Source: Bosea sp. RAC05 (GTDB lineage Bacteria; Pseudomonadota; Alphaproteobacteria; Rhizobiales; Beijerinckiaceae). Taken from it: 64,000 bases of DNA. This document shows, one piece after another, positions 8,423 to 17,260 of the stretch (positions are counted from its first letter, which is position 1; each line of letters opens with the position of its first letter). The notes under the pieces were generated by a model. That model made no database searches. It saw only the letters and a list, made by a program, of their open reading frames with translations, and was not told where the DNA came from. A program made the translations under genes and the position numbers. The stretch lies in NCBI RefSeq assembly GCF_001713455.1, contig NZ_CP016464.1, positions 1,053,501 to 1,117,500 on the forward strand. The letters are read 5' to 3'.

Positions 8423-10303
8423 ATGTCCGACGCAGCGCCGATCAGCGAAACCCAGGCCTTCGCCATCGAGGAGCAGGTCCCGCCGCGACCGAGCGCGCGG
8501 CTGCGCTTCCTGATGGCGCCGCTGGAGGCCTTCGTGGCGCTTCTCCTGGTCGGGCTGATCGGGCTCGTGCTGGTCGCGGTGTTCTGGCGCTATGTCCTGT
8601 CCTCGCCGATCACGGCGGCGGACGAGATCGCCTCGTTCCTGTTCCTCTGGATCGTGATGCTCGGCGCGGTGATCGCCATCGACCGCGGCGAGCATCTGCG
8701 TCTCGCGCTGGTGGTCAACGCGGTCGGCCCGCGCGCCCGCGCGCTGCTGGAGACGACGGGCCTCGTCGTCATCGGGGCCTTCCTCGCCGCGCTGCTGCCC
8801 TCGGCGATCGAGCACTGGATGGACGAGTTCCCGGTGACCTCACCGGCGCTCAACATCTCGACCGCCTGGCGCGTTGCCGGCATCCCGATCGGCATCGCGC
8901 TGATGCTCTTCGTACTGGCGGTGAAGCTCTGGACGGAGGCGCCGCGCCGCGACCTCGTGACCGCGGTTGTGCTGGTGGCGGCCACCATCGGCCTGCTCTG
9001 GCTGCTCTCGCCGGTGCTGGCCGGGCTCGGCAAGGCCAATATCCTGATCCTGCTCGTCGGTGTCATCGCGCTCTGCCTCGCCATGGGCGTGCCGATCGCC
9101 TTCTGCTTCGGCGCGGGCGCGATGGCCTTCCTCGTCTTCTCGACCAAGCTGCCGGTGACGGTTCTCGTCGGGCGCATGGACGAGGGCATGTCGAGCCTGA
9201 TCCTGCTCTCGGTGCCGGTCTTCGTGCTGCTCGGCTGCATTCTCGACGCGACGGGCATGGGCAAGGCGATCGTCGATTTCCTCGCCTCGATGTTCGGCCA
9301 TGTCCGGGCCGGCATGTCCTATGTCATGCTCGGTTCGCTCTATCTCGTTTCCGGCATATCCGGCTCCAAGGTCTCGGATATGGCGACGGTCGCGCCGGCG
9401 CTCTTCCCCGAGATGAAGCGCCGCGGCAACAAGCCCGAGGAGATGGTCGCCCTCTTGGGTACGGGCGCGATCATGGCCGACACGGTGCCGCCCTCGATCG
9501 TGCTCATCGTCATCGGCTCCGTCGCCGGGATCTCGATCGCCGCGCTGTTTGCCAGCGGCTTCGTCGTCGCCTTCTTCCTGCTGCTGATCCTCGCCCTGGC
9601 CGCGCGCTGGAAGGCGCGGGGCGAGGCGCTGGAGGGCGTGCGCCGGGCGCCGCTGGCGATGATCGGCAAGGCGCTGATGATCGCGGCGCCTGCGCTCGTG
9701 CTGCCCTTCCTCGTCCGGGGCGCGGTGACGGAGGGCGTCGCGACGGCGACCGAAGTCTCGACCATCGCCGTCGTCTACGCCCTGATCGCGGGCATGATCC
9801 TCTACGGCGGGCTCAAGGCCGCCCAGATGTACCGCATGCTGATCGAGACGGCCGCGATGACCGGCGCGATCCTGATCATCCTCGGCACGGCCTCGGCCGC
9901 CGCCTGGGTGCTGACCCAGACCGGCTTCGCGCAATATCTCGCCGCGGTGATGAAGGGGCTGCCGGGTGGCTGGATCGTCTACATGGCGGTGACGATCGCG
10001 GTTTTCCTGACGCTGGGCTGCCTGCTCGAGGGCCTGCCGGCGATCGTGCTGCTGGCGCCGCTGATGTTCCCGATCGCGAAGGATCTCGGCATCCACCCGG
10101 TGCATTACGCCATGGTCGTGGTGGTCTCGATGAACATCGGCCTGTTCACACCGCCCATCGGCATCGGCCACTACATCGCCTGCTCGATTGGCAAGGTCGA
10201 TCCCGACGCCGCGATGAAGACGGTGTGGTTCTATCTCGGCGCTCTGCTGCTCGGCCTGCTCGCGATCGCTCTGATCCCGGCCATCTCCATCGCCGTCCTC
10301 TGA
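8423..10303 (+). CDS. TRAP transporter permease, fused small and large subunits (DctQM)
   Basis: This 626-residue membrane protein has a DctQ-like N-terminal part of four hydrophobic segments (about residues 25-190). A DctM part follows (about 195-626) with many transmembrane segments and TRAP signatures such as PVFVLLGCILDATGMGKAI, GTGAIMADTVPPSIVLIVIG and MNIGLFTPPIGIG. A GAGG sequence precedes the ATG. TRAP systems use ion gradients and a periplasmic binding protein to import organic acids. The partner binding protein is encoded at 11507, beyond the LacI regulator. The cargo is presumably the acid metabolised by the RuBisCO-like protein and kinase. Confidence 0.95.
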   Translation: MSDAAPISETQAFAIEEQVPPRPSARLRFLMAPLEAFVALLLVGLIGLVLVAVFWRYVLSSPITAADEIASFLFLWIVMLGAVIAIDRGEHLRLALVVNAVGPRARALLETTGLVVIGAFLAALLPSAIEHWMDEFPVTSPALNISTAWRVAGIPIGIALMLFVLAVKLWTEAPRRDLVTAVVLVAATIGLLWLLSPVLAGLGKANILILLVGVIALCLAMGVPIAFCFGAGAMAFLVFSTKLPVTVLVGRMDEGMSSLILLSVPVFVLLGCILDATGMGKAIVDFLASMFGHVRAGMSYVMLGSLYLVSGISGSKVSDMATVAPALFPEMKRRGNKPEEMVALLGTGAIMADTVPPSIVLIVIGSVAGISIAALFASGFVVAFFLLLILALAARWKARGEALEGVRRAPLAMIGKALMIAAPALVLPFLVRGAVTEGVATATEVSTIAVVYALIAGMILYGGLKAAQMYRMLIETAAMTGAILIILGTASAAAWVLTQTGFAQYLAAVMKGLPGGWIVYMAVTIAVFLTLGCLLEGLPAIVLLAPLMFPIAKDLGIHPVHYAMVVVVSMNIGLFTPPIGIGHYIACSIGKVDPDAAMKTVWFYLGALLLGLLAIALIPAISIAVL

Positions 10304-10331
10304 GGCGCAGGGCCCGCCGCTGCCCGCCTCC

Positions 10332-11399
10332 TCAGGGCAGGTTCTCCCGCAGCACGATCTCGGTGCCCGGGCGCTCCACGCCCTGTGTGGCGGGCAGGCC
10401 GGCGCGCAGATTGGCGAAGATCGAGACGCAGTCCATCAGCGCCGCCTGCGGGTTCTGGGTGATCACGGCGTCCATCGCGCCTTCGATCAGCAGGCTGCGC
10501 GTCGCCGGTGTCAGCCCGTGGCCGACGAAGACGACCTCCTGCTGCCGGCCCGCCTCCTTCAGCGCCCGCGCGATCCCCTCGGGCCCGCCGCCGATGTTGT
10601 AGATCCCGGCGAGGTCGGGATGCTGTGCCAGCAGCGTCTTGGTCTGGCGGTAGTTGCGCGCCTCCTCGTCATGGCCCTCGCGCAGGCCCACCACCTGGAT
10701 CATCGGGAACAGGTCCTGGAAGAGATGGAGGAAGCCCATCTCCCGCTCCTCATGGGCGCGGTAGCTCAGGCTGCCGGCGATCATCGCGACCTTGGCCGGC
10801 CGGCGGCCGATGAAGCGGCCGATCAGGTAACCCGCCGTGCGCCCGGCCGAGCGGTTGTCGAGCCCGACATAGGCGACGCGCCTCGTATTCGCGATGTCGG
10901 AAATGAGCGTTACGGTCGGGATGCCGCGATCGGCCAGGCGGTCGACCGCCTCGCGCACCAGCGGGTGCTCCAGCGCCATGAAGGCGATGCCGTCGACCTC
11001 CCGGCCCACCGCCTTGAGATGCTGCGCCAGCAGTTCCGGCCGGAAGCTCTCGATATGCTCGACCCGCGCCCGCATGTTGAACGAGGCGAGCTGCGCCTGC
11101 GAACTGCCGATGAGCCGGCCGAGCATCCCGAGGAAGCGGTTGCCTCCGGCCGGCAGCAGGAAGGCCAGGCGCAGCGGCTTCAGGGCGCTCGCCGGCTGCG
11201 TCCCATCGATCAGGTAGCCGATGTCGCCGGCGGCCTTCAGCACCCGCTGGACGGTGAGCGCGCGCACGCCCGGGCGCCCGTTGAGCACGCGGTCGACCGT
11301 GGCGGTCGAGACGCCGGCATGCTCGGCGACATCCTCGATCCGCATCGAGCGGCTGCGTTTCGGCTTGTCCTGCACATCCGTCGTCATCGCAAAATCCAT
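10332..11399 (-). CDS. LacI-family transcriptional regulator
   Basis: The protein is about 355 residues. An N-terminal LacI helix-turn-helix (MRIEDVAEHAGVSTATVDRV) is followed by the hinge helix region and a sugar-binding-protein-like domain (about residues 85-345) with the family segment FVGHGLTPATRSLLIEGAMD. Such proteins usually bind sugars or sugar acids. The ATG at 11399 is chosen over a TTG at 11402 and an ATG at 11387; no clear ribosome-binding site decides among them. It sits convergent to the TRAP permease gene and divergent from the TRAP binding-protein gene, so it is the local regulator of uptake. Confidence 0.93.
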   Translation of the reverse strand: MDFAMTTDVQDKPKRSRSMRIEDVAEHAGVSTATVDRVLNGRPGVRALTVQRVLKAAGDIGYLIDGTQPASALKPLRLAFLLPAGGNRFLGMLGRLIGSSQAQLASFNMRARVEHIESFRPELLAQHLKAVGREVDGIAFMALEHPLVREAVDRLADRGIPTVTLISDIANTRRVAYVGLDNRSAGRTAGYLIGRFIGRRPAKVAMIAGSLSYRAHEEREMGFLHLFQDLFPMIQVVGLREGHDEEARNYRQTKTLLAQHPDLAGIYNIGGGPEGIARALKEAGRQQEVVFVGHGLTPATRSLLIEGAMDAVITQNPQAALMDCVSIFANLRAGLPATQGVERPGTEIVLRENLP

Positions 11400-11412
11400 C
11401 AAAAACCATCAG

Positions 11413-11451
11413 AAACTGAGTTTGACGGGCATCATGACCGCTTCCTATCGT
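11413..11451 (+). promoter_or_regulatory. Candidate promoter with overlapping LacI-type palindrome upstream of the TRAP binding-protein gene
   Basis: AAACT-G-AGTTT (11413-11423) is a perfect 11-bp palindrome whose right end runs into a TTGACG -35-like hexamer (11422-11427). Eighteen bases later comes TATCGT (11446-11451). The layout suggests repression by the divergent LacI protein. The -10 match is imperfect and the operator is short, so this is tentative. Confidence 0.35.
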
Positions 11452-11506
11452 CCAGGGAAGAACACCACGAACAATCGGATCGCCCAGCGACCCCAGGGAG
11501 GTAGAG

Positions 11507-12526
11507 ATGACTGTTGTGACCCGCCGCGCGGTTCTGCGGACGCTTGCCGCCACGCCCGCCGCCATGCCGCTGATCGGCTTCCCGCACATCGCGCGGGCCG
11601 CCGAATTCGAGCTGAAATACGGCAACAACCTGCCGCTCAGCCACCCGCTCAACATCCGCGCGCAGGAAGCTGCCGAGCGCGTCGCGCGCGAGAGCAATGG
11701 CCGCGTCGAGATCAAGATCTTCCCGAACAACCAGCTCGGCGGCGACACCGACATGCTGAGCCAGGTCCGCTCGGGCGGTATCACCTTCTTCACGCCTTCG
11801 GCGCTGGTGATCGCGACGCTGGTGCCGGTCGCCGCGATCAACGCCGTCGGCTTCGCCTTCTCCGACTACGACCAGGTCTGGAAGGCGATGGACGGCAAGC
11901 TCGGCGCCCATGTCCGCGAGGCGATCGCCAAGGTGAACCTCTTCGCCTTCGAGAAGATGTGGGACAACGGCTTCCGCCAGATGACGACCTCGGGCCGCCC
12001 GATCGAGCAGGCGAAGGACATGACCGGGTTGAAGATCAGGGTCCCGGTCAGCCCGCTTTCGATCTCGATGTTTAAGGCGCTCGACGCCGCGCCGGCGAGC
12101 CTGCAGTTCAGCGAAGTCTACACCGCCCTGCAGACCCGCGTCGTGGACGCGCAGGAGAACCCGCTGCCGATCATCCAGGTGGCGAAGCTCTTCGAGGTGC
12201 AGAAGAGCTGCGCGATCTCGAACCACATCTGGGACGGGTTCTGGTTCATCGCCAACGGCCGCGCCTGGCGCGGCCTGCCGGCCGATCTCCAGAAGATCGT
12301 CGGCGATGCCATCAACGATGCGGGCGTCAAGCAGCGCGCCGACATCAAGGCGCTCAACGAGACGGTTCAGGCCGATCTCCAGTCCAAGGGCCTCGCCTTC
12401 AACAAGACCGACCCCGACAGCTTCCGGGCCAAGCTGCGCGCGGCCGGGTTCTACAAGGAGTGGCAGGAGCGCTTCGGCACCGAGGCCTGGGGCCTGCTCG
12501 AGGACGCCGTGGGCAAGCTCGCCTGA
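11507..12526 (+). CDS. TRAP transporter substrate-binding protein (DctP family)
   Basis: This 339-residue periplasmic protein has an N-terminal signal with a twin-arginine-like start (TRRAVLRTLAA) and cleavage expected after ARAA at about residue 28. The DctP fold follows, with typical segments LKYGNNLPLSHPLN, FPNNQLGGDTDMLSQVRSGG and LKIRVPVSP. The last holds the conserved Arg that clamps the ligand carboxylate in TRAP binding proteins. A GGAGG lies 6 bases before the ATG. It delivers the ligand to the fused DctQM permease at 8423. The gene is split from the permease by the opposed LacI gene, so two promoters are probably coordinated. Confidence 0.94.
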   Translation: MTVVTRRAVLRTLAATPAAMPLIGFPHIARAAEFELKYGNNLPLSHPLNIRAQEAAERVARESNGRVEIKIFPNNQLGGDTDMLSQVRSGGITFFTPSALVIATLVPVAAINAVGFAFSDYDQVWKAMDGKLGAHVREAIAKVNLFAFEKMWDNGFRQMTTSGRPIEQAKDMTGLKIRVPVSPLSISMFKALDAAPASLQFSEVYTALQTRVVDAQENPLPIIQVAKLFEVQKSCAISNHIWDGFWFIANGRAWRGLPADLQKIVGDAINDAGVKQRADIKALNETVQADLQSKGLAFNKTDPDSFRAKLRAAGFYKEWQERFGTEAWGLLEDAVGKLA

Positions 12527-12600
12527 GAGGCGGGGGCCGGCGGCCCTGTTTGCCGGCGAAGCAAAAGCGGCTGCGGGCCCCAGGGCCCACAGCCTCGAGC

Positions 12601-12622
12601 AGCCCCCGGCTGGCCGGGGGCT
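12601..12622. repeat. Perfect intergenic hairpin between the TRAP binding-protein and VOC genes
   Basis: AGCCCCCGGC and GCCGGGGGCT form a perfect 10-base inverted repeat with a 2-base centre (effectively nine pairs and a 4-base loop). No T-run follows, so it is not a standard intrinsic terminator. It could set differential mRNA stability between the upstream and downstream genes. Confidence 0.5.
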
Positions 12623-12650
12623 TCCACCGGATGATGACAAGGGTAACCGC

Positions 12651-13190
12651 ATGAGCCGCTTCTTCGGCCAGATCCGCCAGGCCGGCTATGTCGTGCCCGA
12701 TATCGAGGCCGCGATGGACTACTGGAGCCGCGTGCTCGGGGTCGGTCCGTTCTTCTACAATCCGAAGGTGCCGATCCGGAATTACCGTTACCGGGGCGAG
12801 GCTTACGAGCCGCACAACTCCGTCGCGCTGGCGAATTCGGGGCCGCTCCAGATCGAATTGATTCAGTGCCGCAACGCCGTGCCGTCCATGTACAAGGACT
12901 TCACCGATGCCGGCCACAGCGGCCTGCAGCACGTCGCCTACTGGACCGACGACTATGATGCCGATCTCGCCCGGCTGACGGCGCAGGGTTTCGAACCGGT
13001 GATGTCCGGGGAGGTCGGCGAGCGCGGCCGCTTCGTCTATTTCGACACGCATTATCACCCCGGCACCGTCATCGAGTTGTCCGAGGTCGCGGGCCCCAAG
13101 GGCGAGATGTTCCGCCTCATTCGCGAGGCGTCGGAGGGGTGGGACGGCACCGCGCCGGTGCGCCCGTTCCCGGATCTGTCACGGCTCTGA
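12651..13190 (+). CDS. VOC-superfamily protein (glyoxalase/methylmalonyl-CoA epimerase-like fold)
   Basis: This 179-residue protein contains a vicinal-oxygen-chelate domain. It begins IRQAGYVVPDIEAAMDYW, continues LQIELIQCRN and DAGHSGLQHVAYWTDDYD, and ends GTVIELSEV; His and Glu in these positions usually hold the metal. Members are dioxygenases, epimerases, lyases or resistance proteins. It follows the TRAP binding-protein gene by 124 bases in the same direction, so an isomerase or epimerase role on a pathway intermediate is possible, though unproved. A weak hairpin with a T-run follows the gene. Confidence 0.88.
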   Translation: MSRFFGQIRQAGYVVPDIEAAMDYWSRVLGVGPFFYNPKVPIRNYRYRGEAYEPHNSVALANSGPLQIELIQCRNAVPSMYKDFTDAGHSGLQHVAYWTDDYDADLARLTAQGFEPVMSGEVGERGRFVYFDTHYHPGTVIELSEVAGPKGEMFRLIREASEGWDGTAPVRPFPDLSRL

Positions 13191-13279
13191 AGCGGGACGG
13201 CGAGCCTGCCGGCCGCACGACCGAAGCGGCCGAAGCAGGGGTGGAACATAAGACTTTAGTCGGACGTCGCTTCAATCGA

Positions 13280-13299
13280 GCGAAATCGTTCGCCTTTTT
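13280..13299 (+). terminator. Weak intrinsic terminator after the VOC gene
   Basis: A GCGAA/TTCGC stem with an ATCG loop is followed by C and five T residues. The stem is only five pairs, but the position after the last gene of the catabolic cluster and before the chemoreceptor gene is appropriate. Confidence 0.35.
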
Positions 13300-13406
13300 C
13301 GAAAATTCGCCGGAAGCCCTGCGAATTCAAAGGTTACCTTAGGTCATCGTTAACGCTCGGGGCCCATGGTTCGCCCGGCTGACGACACCTGTGGAACCCC
13401 CCTCCC

Positions 13407-16088
13407 ATGAAAATGCTGGCTACCCGGATCGCTTCCCTGACGGTGGGCGCGAAAATCGCCGTGATCATGGCGCTGATGATGCTGCCCGTCGGGCACCTGA
13501 CGCTGCTGTTCGGGCAGCAGGTCAAAAAGGATGTCTCGTTCTCGTCGCTCGAAGTTACCGGCGCCCGCCTGCTGGGTGACGTCTGGACGGCGCTCTCGGC
13601 CGGCACGGCGCCGAACACCGCGGCCGATCGCCTGTCGGGCGCGGCTCAGCGGGTCAAGGCAAGGCAAGCCGAGGCCGACGCCCTGAAGGCCGGCGAGGCG
13701 TTGAGCACGTTCTCCCGGGCCCTGTCCGAGGAGAAGGACAAGGTGCGGATCGGGGATGCCGGGCAGGTGGCGATCCAGAAGATCGCCGACGGCTCGAACC
13801 TCACGCTCGATCCGGATGTCGATTCCTACTACGTCATGGACGTCGTCGCCGTCCGCCTGCCGGAGCTGATGGTCGCGCGGGCCGGGCTCGCCGCCGCCAT
13901 GCAGCCGGTTCTCGCCGCGCAGGGCAAGGTCGCTCCGCGCCAGCACGATCTTCTCGTCCAGGCTGCGACCCGCTTCGACATCGCGCTTGCCGCCGTCCAG
14001 TCCTCGCTCGCCTCCGCCATCGCCGGCAACGCCGATGGCAGCCTCGGCACCGGCCTGGCCAGTGCCCGCGGCGGCTTCGACAACGCGAGCGCGCTCGTGG
14101 CGAAGCAGGCCGCGGCCCTGCGCGAGGACTACGCGCTGGAGCGTGCGCCGTCGCTGCGCGCGCCCGATGTCGAGGCGGCGGCCATCGCCTTCGTTGCAGC
14201 GGCTGACGCTCTCTGGACCGCCGGACAGGCGCAGCTGATCCGGCTCATCGACGCCCGCATCGACGGTATCGAAAGCAAGGCCCGGCGCGATCTCGTGATC
14301 GCCGCGGTGGCGGCGCTGATCGCCCTCGCCTTCGCGCTGCTGTTCGTCCGGACGATCCGCAATCCTCTCGCCGATCTGGTCGCGACACTGCGCCGCCACG
14401 AGGCGAACGATTACGACGCGCCCGTGCCCCATGCCGGGCTCCGCAACGAGATCGGCGAGATCGCCCGCGCGATCGACCAGGGTCGTGTCGAGGCTGGGCG
14501 CAGCGCCCTGACGGCCTCGGCGATGAACCAGTCGCCGACCATGCTGATGATCACCGATCCGGGCGAGAAGATCACCTTCATCAGCGCGTCGCTGCTGCGG
14601 ACGCTGAAGCAGCTGGAGCCGACCTTCCAGGCGGCCACGCCGGGCTTCCGCGTCGAGGCGATGATGGGCCAGCACATCGATTGCTACCGCAGCAACCCCA
14701 ATCTGAAGCGCCAGCTCATCCTCGACAACGGCCAGGTCCGCAAGGTGCGCTACGATGTCGGGTCCGAGGCGATCATGGTCGACATGGCCTATATCGCTGA
14801 CGAAGGTGGGCGGATCATGGGCCACACCCTGATCTGGCGCAACGTCACCGCCGAGCTGCAGAGCGAGGCCGAAGTGGCGGCGGTCGTCGATGCCGCCCGC
14901 AATGGCGACTTCTCGGCGCGGTTGTCGCTGGACGACAAGGACGGCTTCGTCCGCGACATCGCCATGGGCCTGAACCAGGTCTCGGCGGTGGTCGAGCAGT
15001 CGACGACCGAGTTCGCCCAGGCGATGCAGGCCATTGCCGCCGCCGATCTGACGCGCCCGGTCTCGGGCGACTATCACGGCGTCTTCGCGACCCTGAAGAC
15101 GGCGATCAACGAGACCGTCGACCGCCTGTCCTCGACCGTCCGCACGATCCAGCTGACCTCGGCCGATGTCGGGCTGGCGGCGCGCGAGATCAACATGGGT
15201 GCCGACGACCTCTCCAAGCGCACCGAGGATCAGGCCTCGTCGCTGGAAGAGACGGCGGCGACGACCGAGCAGCTTGCGGCTTCGGTCAAGGCCACCGCCC
15301 ACGCCTCGCGCCAGGCGGCGAGCGTCGCCACGGAGGCCATGCAGGCGGCGCAGACCGGTGGCGCCATCGCCGGGAAGGCGGTCGACGCGATGTCGCGCAT
15401 CGAGAGCGCCTCGACCAAGATCTCCGACATCATCCGCGTGATCGACGACATCGCCTTCCAGACCAATCTGCTGGCGCTGAACGCCGCCGTCGAGGCGGCC
15501 CGTGCCGGCGATGCCGGCAAGGGCTTCGCCGTCGTGGCCTCGGAGGTGCGCACCCTGGCGCAGCGGTCGAGCGAGGCCGCCAAGGACATCTCGGCGCTGA
15601 TCTCCTCGTCGAACAGTGAGGTCGGCGAGGGCGTGAAGCTCGTCCGTCAGGCCGGCGAACAGCTCAGCCAGATTCTGGCAGCCTCCGAGAAGGTCGCGGC
15701 CACCATCGCGGAAATCTCTGCCGCCTCGGGCGAACAGGCGAGCGGAATCGACGAGATGAGCCAGGCGGTCGCCCATCTCGACGAGATGACCCAGCAGAAC
15801 GCGGCGCTGTCGGAACAGAGCGCGGCGTCTGCCGGCTCGCTCTCGGGCAAGATCGCCCAGCTCAACGACCTCGTCGCCGCCTTCAAGACCGGGCCGGACG
15901 CAGGCCGCGCCGCAGCGGTGCCGGCCCCTGCCGGCGAGCCCGCCCGCCTGCGCCAGCTCGCGGAAGTCGCCTTCGCTCACAAGACTCCGGCGCCCCGCAT
16001 GGCGGCTCCCGCCCCGCGCCCGGCGCCGGCACCCGCCAGGAAGGTTGCCAACAGCCGCGCCGGTGATGCGGGCTGGGAAGAGTTCTGA
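13407..16088 (+). CDS. Methyl-accepting chemotaxis protein with internal PAS domain and C-terminal CheR-tethering pentapeptide
   Basis: This 893-residue chemoreceptor has a first membrane segment at about residues 17-36, an extracytoplasmic sensing region to about 290, and a second segment at about 293-314 (LVIAAVAALIALAFALLFV). A HAMP region and a PAS-like domain follow (SPTMLMITDPGEKITFIS, about residues 372-470). Next are further HAMP-like linkers and a signalling domain containing the conserved hairpin tip IDDIAFQTNLLALNAAVEAA. The last five residues are GWEEF, matching the xWxxF motif that tethers CheR/CheB. Its ligand is unknown. It lies 14 bases ahead of a diguanylate cyclase gene, so chemotaxis and c-di-GMP output may be linked. 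Confidence 0.94.
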   Translation: MKMLATRIASLTVGAKIAVIMALMMLPVGHLTLLFGQQVKKDVSFSSLEVTGARLLGDVWTALSAGTAPNTAADRLSGAAQRVKARQAEADALKAGEALSTFSRALSEEKDKVRIGDAGQVAIQKIADGSNLTLDPDVDSYYVMDVVAVRLPELMVARAGLAAAMQPVLAAQGKVAPRQHDLLVQAATRFDIALAAVQSSLASAIAGNADGSLGTGLASARGGFDNASALVAKQAAALREDYALERAPSLRAPDVEAAAIAFVAAADALWTAGQAQLIRLIDARIDGIESKARRDLVIAAVAALIALAFALLFVRTIRNPLADLVATLRRHEANDYDAPVPHAGLRNEIGEIARAIDQGRVEAGRSALTASAMNQSPTMLMITDPGEKITFISASLLRTLKQLEPTFQAATPGFRVEAMMGQHIDCYRSNPNLKRQLILDNGQVRKVRYDVGSEAIMVDMAYIADEGGRIMGHTLIWRNVTAELQSEAEVAAVVDAARNGDFSARLSLDDKDGFVRDIAMGLNQVSAVVEQSTTEFAQAMQAIAAADLTRPVSGDYHGVFATLKTAINETVDRLSSTVRTIQLTSADVGLAAREINMGADDLSKRTEDQASSLEETAATTEQLAASVKATAHASRQAASVATEAMQAAQTGGAIAGKAVDAMSRIESASTKISDIIRVIDDIAFQTNLLALNAAVEAARAGDAGKGFAVVASEVRTLAQRSSEAAKDISALISSSNSEVGEGVKLVRQAGEQLSQILAASEKVAATIAEISAASGEQASGIDEMSQAVAHLDEMTQQNAALSEQSAASAGSLSGKIAQLNDLVAAFKTGPDAGRAAAVPAPAGEPARLRQLAEVAFAHKTPAPRMAAPAPRPAPAPARKVANSRAGDAGWEEF

Positions 16089-16102
16089 GATCGCGGTGTG
16101 GC

Positions 16103-17143
16103 ATGACCAACGTCGTTGCGCAGCGTATCGATCAAGACGATCTTGCTGATCGCGTCGTTGCGGCGATGCGCCTTCACAGATCGCCATCCCATCCTCGGAC
16201 CTTCGAGGTCTGGTACGCGCATCTGTCGGGCACAATCCCGGCGCTGAGCGCAGAACTGCAACAGGGCGTGGACAACGGCGGCTTCGTTGGCGCGACGGTC
16301 ATCGACGGCCTGTACCATCGATACCTGGCCACCGAGCGCCTGGCTCAAGAAGCGAACCGGACAAGTTCTCAAATCTTGGAGGAAATCGCTGGGCTGACCC
16401 GCCAGATCAACGAGGCCGTGGACGCCAGCGAACTCTACCACAGCGAAATCTCTGCGCTCTCCCAACAAGGCCCAGCTTCGGCGGATCGAACCATGCTCCG
16501 CCAATGGGTTGAGACCCTCGTGCTATCGACCCAGAGCGAGGTTGCCAGAAAAACGACGCTCGAATCGAAGCTGCGCGACAGTGCACGCGAAATCAGTCAC
16601 CTGCGAGACGCCCTCGAAACCACCCGGATCGAGGCTCAGACGGACGCGCTCACGGGTCTCGCCAATCGGCGGCATTTCGAGGAGAGGCTGCAGGCGTGTT
16701 TAGAGGTTGCGACCTCGGACGGCATTCCTCTCACCTTGGTCATTGCCGACGTTGATTACTTCAAGCGCTTCAACGACGATCACGGGCATGCCACAGGCGA
16801 TCAGGTTCTGCGGCTGGTCGCCCACACCATGACGGAACACATGGTCGATCGCGCTGTCATCACACGCTTCGGTGGCGAGGAATTTGCCATCATCCTGCCC
16901 GATACAAACCTGAATGACGGGAAGCTCTACGCTGAGTCCGTACGGCAGGCTCTGTTGAAGCGCGAACTGATCAAACGCTCCACCAACGAGAATCTCGGCC
17001 GCATCACGATCTCGTCTGGTGTCGCGGCCTATAAACTGGGGGACACCCCAACTTCGTTGATCGAGCGCGCGGACCAGGCACTTTTGGCTGCCAAGCGCAC
17101 TGGGCGAAATCGAACAGTCACCCAGGACGCGCTGACCCGGTAA
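16103..17143 (+). CDS. GGDEF-domain diguanylate cyclase
   Basis: This 346-residue cytoplasmic protein has an N-terminal alpha-helical region (about 1-175, partly coiled coil near 145-178). A GGDEF domain follows from TDALTGLANRRHFEE (about 180) to 340, and the catalytic motif is GGEEF at residues 257-261. The active-site signature looks intact, so c-di-GMP synthesis is expected. The RxxD inhibitory site normally five residues upstream is not present. The N-terminal region resembles an uncharacterised alphaproteobacterial class and not a standard PAS or receiver input. It follows the chemoreceptor gene by 14 bases. Its codon use looks somewhat less GC-biased than its neighbours. Confidence 0.92.
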   Translation: MTNVVAQRIDQDDLADRVVAAMRLHRSPSHPRTFEVWYAHLSGTIPALSAELQQGVDNGGFVGATVIDGLYHRYLATERLAQEANRTSSQILEEIAGLTRQINEAVDASELYHSEISALSQQGPASADRTMLRQWVETLVLSTQSEVARKTTLESKLRDSAREISHLRDALETTRIEAQTDALTGLANRRHFEERLQACLEVATSDGIPLTLVIADVDYFKRFNDDHGHATGDQVLRLVAHTMTEHMVDRAVITRFGGEEFAIILPDTNLNDGKLYAESVRQALLKRELIKRSTNENLGRITISSGVAAYKLGDTPTSLIERADQALLAAKRTGRNRTVTQDALTR

Positions 17144-17260
17144 GGATAACTGCCCGAACATGGCTGTTCGGCGCACCGAATTTCGGATCGGCAATCGCTT
17201 GTGCCTATCCGGGTTGCGGAGCGCCGCAGTGTTATATGCGCGAAAACCGAGGAGGCCGCG

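Noticed and set aside
978..12526. D-apionate oxidoisomerase and isomerases of the known apiose pathways
   Set aside because: I looked for these in all frames of the cluster and found no candidate, so the cluster was not named as an apiose operon.
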